From NCBI GenBank assembly GCA_950295325.1, contig OX485806.1, positions 27,774,001-27,838,000 of the forward strand: 64,000 nt of DNA. Direction: 5' to 3'. Origin of the DNA: Polytrichum commune. Taxonomy: Eukaryota > Streptophyta > Polytrichopsida > Polytrichales > Polytrichaceae. The position numbers were made by a program, and so were the translations under genes. Under the pieces are notes generated by a model. It was not told where the DNA came from. It did not search any database and was given only the letters and a program-made list of their open reading frames with translations. This document shows positions 34,105 through 42,002 of the stretch, piece after piece (the stretch's first letter is position 1; each line of letters starts with the position of its first letter).

Positions 34105-35084
34105 GAGGACGTTCAACTAGCTGACGACATGGACGTTGACGCCGATCCGCTGGACGCGGCCGAAGATGAGGTAGTAGAGGATGATGAATTGGAGGAGGCT
34201 CCAAGTGAGTAGGATACAGATGACGCCGATGCCAAGGCAGATTCCCCTCAACATGACCCCCCCTCTGACGACGAGGAGGCCATCTGTCAGACTCCAATGG
34301 AAGAGCCTAATTCGGCACCTTGCGCTTATAATGTGTCGCCACTACAGGCCAAAGCCCTCGACTTTGCATCTTCAAGCCAAGCTCACATGGACGAAGAGGA
34401 AGAGGAAGAGGAAGACGATGCTCACGAGCCTCGCAATGAGGAAGTCCAAGAACATGGCCAGGATGTGGAGCATGACGACGACCACCACCACCACCCTAGC
34501 CACATCGAGGCTACGCCTCAGTCTCTGAGCGATGCCGACATCGAGGCCCGCCCGCCAACTCCTCCTCCCAGCCCCCCCCCCCAAACAGGCTAATGAGCCG
34601 TCTCATCCACCGCCAATCACGCCTATACCACCTACCTGTGATTCCGGGCCTAGTGGAAACACGGACACCCCGAAGAGAACGTCCCGGGGATCAAGTCGAG
34701 GAACGGCATAAGTGACGCCACAAGGCGCCAGTGGAGTCTGCAATTACAGAGGCCGCCCTGGAAGAAAAGATGATGGGCATATTGGGAAAAGCCTTGTCTG
34801 GCTTGCTGTCCTCCCTGCTCAAGGATGCAATGGCCCAAGCCATGCCATCGCCCCAGACCCTGCCCCCGCCAATTACCTCTCCAGCCCATGTGACCCTTGT
34901 TGTTGACGTGCCCATGGGCACCCTTGGACGGCAAGATCCACTCGATCCCGTGGATCTTGCAACTCCCCACCAGTCGGAACCGGCACTTGTATTGGACGAC
35001 CCCAACCAAAAGGAGGCCGCTGCCCAAACAGACATCGTCGAGGTAGAGTTGCCGTTGGAAGACGAGCAACCAACTGACAATCAG
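34105..35084 (+). pseudogene. Right-arm gene, module 2: acidic and proline-rich linker
   Basis: Exon with acceptor CAACTACAG and donor CAG|GTTAGA. The first part is Asp/Glu-rich (DEVVEDDELEEAP, EEEEEEEDDAHEP, DDDHHHHPSH) and then proline-rich (RPPTPPPSPPP). At the C11 tract 34,572-34,582 the frame breaks. One more C would carry the frame on through RRERPGDQVEERHK, KAPVESAITEAALEEKMMGILGKAL and DIVEVELPLEDEQP to the donor. Two other in-frame stops occur: TAG 34,210 and TGA 34,713. It is probably a disordered linker with a short helical segment. Both splice junctions are phase 0 with their neighbours. No enzyme motif. Confidence 0.55.
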
Positions 35085-35436
35085 GTTAGAATCACTGTGC
35101 CTGACCTTTCCCGCTATTGCATTGTTACATGTTGCTCTGCTGGTCACTGAATCTCCACCTGGATGTTTGATCCAGGTCGGAGGTCGCGCGCCATAGGACA
35201 GTTACTTGGCGAATAGGACGCGGGTCCTTTATCAGGAGCCCTAGATTTGTAGTACCATTCATGTAGTGTACATGTACCATTCATTTTGCGTACACATAGT
35301 GAACTGGAGATTACTCTGTCTAGGAAGTGTAATTAACATTTGCACCCTTGTATTCAATGAAGTGAGCATTGAGCCACTTCTTTATGCAATGTGGTCTATT
35401 ATCTTGCGGTCTTTAACATCGCATTTCATTCCACAG

Positions 35437-36270
35437 GATCCCTTGACGATCATTGATTTAGCGTCGCCACCGATATGCACTATGGCCTCTATATGCAAAT
35501 GTCCCCCTTCGCTTGAGGTCCCTCCGGACGCATCTCTTCGTGCAAACAAGTCGCCCGCTGGTGTTGACGGCGATCTTGTAGTCCATCCTCATGTAGTCAA
35601 GCCTGTTGCCGCGAAGCCTCCCTCAGACCACTATCCCTTGGCCACACCTCTTGCCTTAAAACCTTCTGTTGTCCCGTCTTCCGGAGGCCCACCTGATAGT
35701 TCCAAGTCCATTGGAGCTATTGTGGATGTTGTTCCTACAGATGGAGCAAATATTAATCGCCTCCCTCCGGCGGTGAAGAGGTATATTGAACGGGACGACT
35801 TCTATCCAAGCTCTACGGAAGTGAAGTCAAATCTGTATGGCGGATTCCGGGCTATGCACAACAAGCAGGACGACCAACGTACTACTGATATTGTCACCAT
35901 ACGCCCCAATAATCCAGTGAATGTAAGTTACTGACACCCGAATATTGGCCCACTGCAATTTGAAATTCAAACATGGTCTCATTCAAACATGGTCTCATTC
36001 TTGTCAACAACGTCGTTCATTTATCATCGATTAGTTTTGGGTTCAGGATGGACCATACACGAAAACGGCACTGGATGCGCCCTTCACACACCATGTTTAC
36101 GATAAACTCTTTGTTTATGGTGACAACTTCTCAAAAGTCGGTAGGAACACCCCTCAAGTTTTCACACGGGAGATGGGAATTGCGTGCGCTAAAAGACTTC
36201 TATCTAGGGGTCCTCAAGACCCTCATTAGGCCTTTCCGATCGCTGGGAATGCAATCCCATATCTTTCGAG
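35437..36270 (+). pseudogene. Right-arm gene, module 3: linker exons before the phosphatase domain
   Basis: Exon 35,437-35,922 (acceptor TTCCACAG, donor AAT|GTAAGT) encodes DPLTIIDLASPP..., a Pro/Ser/Val-rich linker and LPPAVKRYIERDDFYPSSTEV. Exon 36,047-36,270 (acceptor GGGTTCAG, donor CGAG|GTATCG) encodes DGPYTKTALDAPFTHHVYDK and GIACAKRLLSRGPQDPH, followed by one TAG at 36,227. The junctions keep frame, and the last exon ends in phase 2, matching the next acceptor at 36,408. I do not recognise these segments. Confidence 0.55.
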
Positions 36271-36408
36271 GTATCGGTTTCTTAGTTCATATCAACCTCA
36301 TTACAAAACTTACTATTCATATATGTTGCTCGGATACAAAGGTAGTTATCAAGTGGAGTTGAAAGTTCTTATATCCAGTTAGTTGAGTATAGCAAAAGAA
36401 GTTGACAG

Positions 36409-37192
36409 TGGTTCGTGTCGGCAGGCGCTTGCTGATGTCAGCGGACGCAGATTCATCGTGGTGTTCGATTTGAATGGCATATTTTGCCACTGTGTTCCTC
36501 GTCGCCGTGAGATGGTCGTTGTTCCCACATGGATTATGCAAGATCGTGCACCGGACAAAATTCCCGCATTTGTCGGACCCAAAGTTGTGCTCCCTAGACT
36601 GGGCTACAAGTTATTTTGGGAGAAGATGACACAAATGTTTCATGTTTGCATATGGTCTTCCATGAGAAGATCCACTGTCCGACTTCTGGTGCAATATCTA
36701 TTTGACGAGTTGCCCAAACCCTCACTAGTACTTGGGCAAGAGGATTGCACCACATACAAAGACATATGGAACAATGAGCTGAGGAATCCCCTAAAGCCAG
36801 AATCGGTCATGTATTTTAAAAATTTGCTCAGAGCGTTATGGTGGCCGCCACAATCCTTCGATTCCGGGCGCCTTACAGCCACAAGTTCAAACACTATTCT
36901 TGTGGACGACAACCCTTACAAGTCGTGTTGCTATCCAAACGAGAATGCATTGTTTCCCGATACATTCACCAGTAACAGACTTGCAACCGTGGACATGACT
37001 GCAGTTATCCTGCCCTTCTTCCAGCGCATGTTCAATGCCCCAATTACTGACGTGCGGGATTTTGTGATCACTAATCGGTTTGGGCAACCACCGGTGCCGC
37101 ATAACGACCCAATGAAGTTGGCAGTCATGCAATCCCCCAAGGACTCCGATCGGCCCGACTTGATGCCTCTAGAGATTGTACGAAACAAATAG
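36409..37192 (+). CDS. Right-arm gene, module 4: FCP1/NIF-like HAD phosphatase domain
   Basis: Exon after the acceptor GTTGACAG, open to the TAG at 37,190. It carries the landmarks of FCP1/NLI-interacting HAD phosphatases of the plant type. The catalytic loop is FIVVFDLNGIFCHC (DLNG in place of DLDG, as in a plant subgroup), followed by HVCIWSSMRRSTVRLLV (motif II region) and NTILVDDNPYKSCCYPNENALFPDTF (motif III, DDNPYK). Family members dephosphorylate Ser/Thr, classically the RNA polymerase II tail. Here the second catalytic Asp of DxDx(T/V) is Asn, so activity is uncertain. The domain is the C-terminus of the long right-arm gene, or a separate gene if the upstream exons are not joined. It has no stop or frameshift. 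It could have been captured from the host. Confidence 0.75.
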
Positions 37193-37628
37193 GTGCTAAA
37201 AGACTCTAGGATTGTATGCCATGTAACATTGTGTGTTCTATGCTATCTTCAGTTTCCACCTGCTGGATACACACCCTCCAGTTCCATGCGCTCTGCATTC
37301 GTGGGGTTGACGCCGGGTTAGGCACGCAACGTAGTTATGGGAAGGGAACATTTTATAACGACTCATTCAAGCGTCCCGGCTGTCAAGGTCGATTACACAA
37401 GTTCTTTGCCTCCCGCGGGATCATCTCGACAAGGACATAGTCTGGTAAATTTGGCTATTTCATACGCGACTTGCGTTGAAACCAATGTTTTGTAAATCAC
37501 ATTTTGTAAATATCCACTTTCATGAATATCTCGCTTCTTTTCAAAATATGGCTCTCTACATTGTGTGCATGTATATAAATGTATTCGTGGTAAATTGGGG
37601 AGTGGTTGTCTCTTCTGTCATATTGCAG

Positions 37629-38066
37629 GGTGTTGATCTGAATAAGCTCCCGCCTGTGGATGATTCCTCAACGCCCGGTCATACATCCACCGTCATGCGC
37701 CCCACTGCTACCCGCGATTACCAAATCGCACTAATCGAAATGCAAGGCCCGAATTCAAGGGGTGTTCGTCTTTTGCGTGTTGGATTGGCTGCAATAGGGA
37801 AGACTTATGAATCCAGTTGCCAATCCACCAATCACGCTTGTTCCATTACTGCAGTCAATGGTGTTGATTCCAATATGTGCAACATCGTCGAGGACTCAAC
37901 ACTTCCTCGCGCAACCATGCGAACCGCACACCCCGCTGCCACACGGGAGTACCAAATTTCACTCATCGAAGCACAAGGCCCAAATTCAAGGGCTCTACGA
38001 CTTTTGCGCGCTGGATTGCCCGACTATGTGAGGAATTATCGAACAAGCGGGCCGGACTCCCTTTAG
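37629..38066 (+). CDS. Exon with two repeats of a TRDYQ/GPNSRG module
   Basis: Begins after the acceptor CATATTGCAG with GVDLNKLPPVDDSSTP. Two copies of a module of about 70 residues follow: MRPTATRDYQIALIE.QGPNSRGVRLLRVGL, then MRTAHPAATREYQISLIEAQGPNSRALRLLRAGL. It ends at a TAG (38,064). A homologous exon with two modules and the same exon start lies in element B (63,930-63,408, minus). The function is unknown; the modules look like short basic helices. It may splice to 38,250-38,430 and to the downstream ORF, or be its own gene. Confidence 0.6.
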   Translation, partial: GVDLNKLPPVDDSSTPGHTSTVMRPTATRDYQIALIEMQGPNSRGVRLLRVGLAAIGKTYESSCQSTNHACSITAVNGVDSNMCNIVEDSTLPRATMRTAHPAATREYQISLIEAQGPNSRALRLLRAGLPDYVRNYRTSGPDSL

Positions 38067-38249
38067 GAGCCCAGCATACATGAATTCTACCTTCTAAGGA
38101 TCAGTTCGCATATGCGAGACGTTAACGCGTCCCCTTAGCCCAATTATGGGCGGGGACAGCGCCATAGCTGGTAGTCATAAATTATAATGTAGCATAAGAG
38201 ATTTTGTCTAGGAATATTGCAATCGATTTCATTCATTGAATCTTTGTGA

Positions 38250-38432
38250 ATGCTTGGTTTGTTCTCATATGATGCGTTGGCTCCCTTCAACCCATACCCC
38301 ACTCCTTCAACCTGTGTGCACAACGGTCAGCCCCACTCAGAATACCCAAAACATATCTCCCAAAAATAGGGCCCATTGCATTGTCCTGCGTCAACATCTG
38401 CCTGAAGATGCGCTCTCATTTACGGGCCATGT
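38250..38432 (+). CDS. Possible small exon, Pro/Thr-rich
   Basis: An open frame reads MMRWLPSTHTPLLQPVCTT...RQHLPEDALSFTGH and reaches a good donor, GGCCAT|GTAAGT, at about 38,431. It lies between the repeat exon and the 301-aa ORF. There is no family match and it is supported only by position and the splice donor. Confidence 0.25.
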
Positions 38433-38773
38433 AAGTCCCCCATGATTTGTTGAACATGTTATTCACCGGTGTTTAAATAATTGTAATGTGCCGTCAGGAC
38501 AAGAAGGCCAACACCCCCAGCACAACACTATTTGAATTTTTGCCGTAACTGCAATCACGTAATCCGGATGCTCCACTAAACACAATGTATGCAACCTGAA
38601 CCCTAAACCTCCACCCAGTGTATGGATCCTATTTGTCTTGCATGAACACTTCCATGACTGCTCACAATGTAAAGAAGATATTTGTCTTGTGACGGGAGCC
38701 ACCATTGTGTGCACCATGAGAACGTGCACTTTGTTGCACCACTATTTGAACTACCACTTATTCGTACAATTCA

Positions 38774-39679
38774 ATGTCATGTCAGGACATCGTGGATGCC
38801 CCCCCCGCACCCGCCCCACCCAAAGCGCCCCGGCCAACTACATTTGGGGAGTGGATCCGGATCATGCAAACAGCTCATCCGGACCGCCCGTTTTACCCCC
38901 ACATGGAAATGAGAAGTATGGACGAGGAGTTCATCAACTTAGCGAATGATATTGATGTGTGCACGGAACGGTTCATGGAACTGCAAACGACTATGACCAA
39001 GGATGCCGCGCTAGACACATATCAAGGATGCCGCTTGGTTGGAATGGACGCACACATGCTACGCAGATTGGTGCATGCAGCTATCGAAATAGGGCTCACC
39101 GTCCCCCAAGTGGAGTTCCTCCAACAACGTGTACCAGATTTGCACTTCATGGAGAACGTTATGTTGGAAGCCACTCAAGAAATCGAACCTCATTTATATG
39201 ACATACTCCAGCCTGAATCATACGCGATGGTGAACCATGTCTATGACAATACAGAGGAGAACCTCCCAATCACACCACTGTTGGAAGTATGTCAGATGGA
39301 CCAACCAATACACGAGGAGAGGGGCCCAATGGAGCCCCCATTGTGGGAGCGTACAATTGATGACGAGTTTAACTACTTAGCAGAGGATATTGATGAAGTT
39401 ACGGGTGAGTTCATGAGACTACAAAAGACTATGACCACTGCTCTAGATAGATATACGAGGTGTCTTTTGCTTAGTGATTGCATATACAACCTTCAGAATG
39501 TGGTGCTTGCGGCGCAACATATAGGGTTTGACTCTCAGCAAATGGCACATATTGAGAGCATGATCCCAAACTTGGTGTACATGGAGAAAGTTACGTGGGA
39601 GCAGTCTTTAGAAATCCGACCTCACTTGCCAAACATCTTTGAGTCCATGGGCAAGGAGTATTGCAAAAACTTACATTAA
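38774..39679 (+). CDS. 301-aa helical protein with two internal repeats, next to the right terminus
   Basis: Intact ORF from the ATG at 38,774 (MSCQDIVDAPP; the ATG context is also a possible splice acceptor, TGTCAG|GAC). After a proline-rich start come two related blocks of about 95 residues: SMDEEFINLANDIDVCTERF...VEFLQQRVPDLHFMENV...IEPHL and TIDDEFNYLAEDIDEVTGEF...MAHIESMIPNLVYMEKV...IRPHL. Both are strongly helical. Element B carries a homologue about four-fifths identical by eye (62,219-63,106). Both copies are open, although the long gene upstream in element A is riddled with stops. AATAAA follows at 39,863. Function unknown; it is a conserved end-proximal gene of the element family, possibly an accessory DNA-binding factor (inference). 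Confidence 0.8.
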   Translation: MSCQDIVDAPPAPAPPKAPRPTTFGEWIRIMQTAHPDRPFYPHMEMRSMDEEFINLANDIDVCTERFMELQTTMTKDAALDTYQGCRLVGMDAHMLRRLVHAAIEIGLTVPQVEFLQQRVPDLHFMENVMLEATQEIEPHLYDILQPESYAMVNHVYDNTEENLPITPLLEVCQMDQPIHEERGPMEPPLWERTIDDEFNYLAEDIDEVTGEFMRLQKTMTTALDRYTRCLLLSDCIYNLQNVVLAAQHIGFDSQQMAHIESMIPNLVYMEKVTWEQSLEIRPHLPNIFESMGKEYCKNLH

Positions 39680-39862
39680 TTCATAGTTTACAAATGTTAA
39701 GATACAAATGCAGAGTAATTCCAGTTCAGCCAATTTAAATGCATTTATTGTTAGCACAAGCTTTACACTTTACATATGATTTAGCATAGACATTATAATA
39801 GTGTTTCATTGAAGGACATTGTGGGTGCATTTCCCATATTGTATGATCATACATTTTTGTTT

Positions 39863-39868
39863 AATAAA
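39863..39868 (+). terminator. Polyadenylation signal AATAAA, conserved in element B
   Basis: TTTTTGTTTAATAAAGAC lies 184 bp after the stop of the 301-aa ORF. In element B the same context (TTTTTGTTTAATAAAATC on the minus strand) occurs at the equivalent place, near 62,076-62,081, within an otherwise diverged 3' region. Confidence 0.6.
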
Positions 39869-39904
39869 GACAGAAGGCGTATTTGTTTCGCATGTGTTGT
39901 TTCT

Positions 39905-39940
39905 GCAAATGAGTTCCCAATGAGTTCCCAATGAGTTCAC
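39905..39940. repeat. Subterminal GGGAAC copies, right end of element A
   Basis: Two copies of GAGTTCCCAAT and a degenerate third (GAGTTCACGA), i.e. CATTGGGAACTC on the minus strand, lie about 60-95 bp from the right terminus. They mirror the array at 61.9 kb in element B. Confidence 0.8.
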
Positions 39941-39950
39941 GACGATCATC

Positions 39951-40000
39951 GCAAAAGTCCCAAAATTACCCCAAAGTCCCAAAATGTTTAATATTGCGTT
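39951..40000 (-). repeat. Right terminal inverted repeat of element A
   Basis: Read inward on the minus strand it is AACGCAATATTAAACATTT then TGGGACTTTGGGG, TAATTTTGGGACTTTTGCG. The inner TAATTTTGGGAC block is shared with element B but lacking at the left end of element A. Confidence 0.85.
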
Positions 40001-40004
40001 TTTA
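40001..40004. other. Target-site duplication of element A, right copy (TTTA)
   Basis: Direct repeat of 12,887-12,890. It is followed by TAGTTATG of the interrupted MULE intron. Confidence 0.55.
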
Positions 40005-41008
40005 TAGTTATGTATATTGTGGGTCACCGTCGGAATCCGCACTTAAATCAAGACACACAAGAATATATTGAGTCTTATCATGCAACTCTGAAACGTTGGA
40101 TGAAGATTGACAACCATTAACTTCGAGGTTATCGAATTGATTTTTTAGTGTGGCGTTTGATTACTTCAGTAATTAGACACTACATGTACAATCATGGGAG
40201 GAAATTGAATGGGTTTGTTCTTAAGAAGCGGGTAGAGAAGATCGTAGCTAGTGACATTACTAAAGCAAAGACCATTCCGTTGGAGCATATCCGTCGCCAT
40301 GAAACAATTTTGGGTGGATAGCAGATACAATCACAAACCGCTCCAGGCCGTTGGTACAATATTGTTGAACCCTACATCTCGTATGCTTCGCGCTCTTGTG
40401 AGTGGTATATTAGAGGGAATATATGTAAACACCAACTTGCCGTCATTAAGGCATTCACTGATATTTCGTGGGGTGTTATATTAGAATTTATTGGTACTTA
40501 TTATGGATCCCTTAGAGGTGGAATTAGAACTATGTTTGAATAGAATATAGCAATAGGTCCATTTGAAAACGGTCATGTTTGTGATTGTGAAGATAACATA
40601 GACAACAATGATGATGTTATGGAAGACAAAGAAGATGATATAAATTATATCACAAATATTGGTGGAGATATACATTGTACTCCTATTGAACTTTTACGAC
40701 AAATTCAACCATTCATTGAAGGATGTCTTTTGGCTATTCAAAAATTACAAGAAGATGCTAGAGAAAAAACCAAATGAGGTGGTATTCTACTTGTACAACG
40801 CTTGCGAGCAATGATGACCAAGACTCTCACAGATCTTAAACGAATTCGGGGACAAATTGAAGCTGACAATTTACACTCTCAATCGTTCTTTGAGGTAGTT
40901 GCCAATGGTTTAGGAAATTCTATTGTACAAAAAAAATATTTTCGTGAGCAAGCAATGCTCGCGATGTCTTCTGAAAAGAAGAGAAACCGTAGTTCTTTAG
41001 ATGCGTAG
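40005..41008 (+). pseudogene. MULE transposase, 3' half (SWIM finger)
   Basis: Continuation of the gene at 11,350-12,719. From about 40,020 it reads GHRRNPHLNQDTQEYIESYHATLKRWMKI, LRGYRIDFLVWRL, then GRWYNIVEPYISYAS..CEWYIRGNICKHQLAVI. This is a SWIM zinc finger whose first Cys is replaced by Arg. Stops occur at the TAA after WMKIDNH and at a TAG in LGG-*-QIQ, where the family has Trp. The C-terminus (MMTKTLTDLKRIRGQIEADN...SSEKKRNRSSLDA) ends at about 41,008. The separation from the 5' half is caused by element A inserted in the intron. Confidence 0.8.
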
Positions 41009-41211
41009 GATATTTTTGTTCTATGATAAAATGTGAATCGACATTAATATAAATTATTAGCTTCTTTTGGCTCATTATGGGCATTGTATTAACCAAATAA
41101 TATATTCATTTGTATTAACATATAATTTATGTTAGTGGTATCATTTTTTGTACGTCATGCATATTGCATTTACTTTGGAAAAAAATCAAATTTATAATAT
41201 CTATAACAAAA

Positions 41212-41850
41212 TAAATTTTAATACAATTCTAATTTGTTCTTTGTTTGACAGTGATTCAATTCAAATAAAATCCTTAGTTTGTGATGGATATTGCACCAAA
41301 TAAAATTTGTAATGTATCTTTTAAGTGCGTGATGTATATTATATCTACTTAGAAAAACCAAGTAAATAATGCGATACCCATCGCAAATCAAATAGTGATA
41401 CAATTTCAACATTGATATCGAGTATAAATTAGAATTGTACCATTGTTTTTCTATGATGAATATTATAATTTAAATTTATAATGCATCTTCTAGATGCAGG
41501 ATGGATATTGCATCTACTTAAAGAAACCAAATGAAATATGTAATACCCGTAGCAAATCAAATGTAGAATACCCATCACAATACAAACAGTGATATAATTT
41601 CAACACCGATATCAACCATAAATTAAAATTGTATCACTATTGTTTTCGTGATGGGTATTGCACTAACCAAAATTTGGAATGTATCTTCTCAATGCGTGAT
41701 GGATATTGCATCTACTTAGAAAATCAAGTCAAATATGTTATACCCATTACAAACCAAACAATGATATAATTTCAACAACAATATCTGTCACAAATTAGAA
41801 TTGTATCATTTTTTTGCATGATGAATATTATCTCGTAACCTTCTTCTTAC
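41212..41850. repeat. Right terminal/subterminal repeats of the MULE
   Basis: Repeats of GTGATGGGTATTGCACTAACC, TACTTAGAAAA.CCAAGT, AATACCCATCRCAA and GTGATAYAATTTCAACA occur in both orientations, over at least three cycles. They match the modules at 10,880-11,220. Together the blocks delimit an original MULE of about 3.9 kb once element A is removed. Confidence 0.6.
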
Positions 41851-42002
41851 AAGTATTAAAATACCTATATCATCCTCATTAATTTGTTCTAAGTATTTAT
41901 GTGGACAAAATTGTTTGAGAATAAAAGAACAACTACACATTGAAATGTTCTTGCATACATAGATGATAATATAAAAAAGATAATATAATCACAAAAATTA
42001 CA

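Larger units (their letters stand above)
12891..40000. mobile_element. Element A: giant TIR DNA transposon, 27.1 kb
   Basis: The termini are inverted: left AACAAGATATTAAACATTT, right (reverse complement) AACGCAATATTAAACATTT, both followed by YGGGACTTTNGGG. They are flanked by TTTA at both sides and bordered inside by GGGAAC arrays. The flanking DNA on the two sides is the 5' and 3' halves of one MULE gene, which is independent proof that the 27 kb is an insertion. The cargo is two outward-reading arms: DUF7869 plus a small ORF on the left (minus strand), and a GQHT/FCP1-like gene, a repeat exon and a 301-aa helical protein on the right (plus strand). Element B at 61,849 shares the terminus and the right-arm genes. 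The superfamily is unknown to me. A 4-bp duplication is seen in several (Sola, Chapaev and Academ types among them). Confidence 0.85.

Noticed and set aside
36409-37192. FCP1-like phosphatase as an ordinary host gene
   Set aside because: It lies inside TIR-bounded DNA in phase with decayed upstream exons, and the genes after it recur in element B. Capture from the host remains possible, but residence as a normal locus is not supported.
12903-39988. TA (or ATAT) as the target duplication of element A, with ends starting AACATTT or TAAACATTT
   Set aside because: These bases are shared by all three termini, including element B, so they belong to the terminal repeat. Extending to AAC gives consistent ends and a TTTA duplication.
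12891-40000. Endogenised large DNA virus as an explanation for the multi-gene block
   Set aside because: I saw no capsid, packaging ATPase, polymerase or protease motifs; TIRs, target duplication, introns and DUF7869 favour a transposon.
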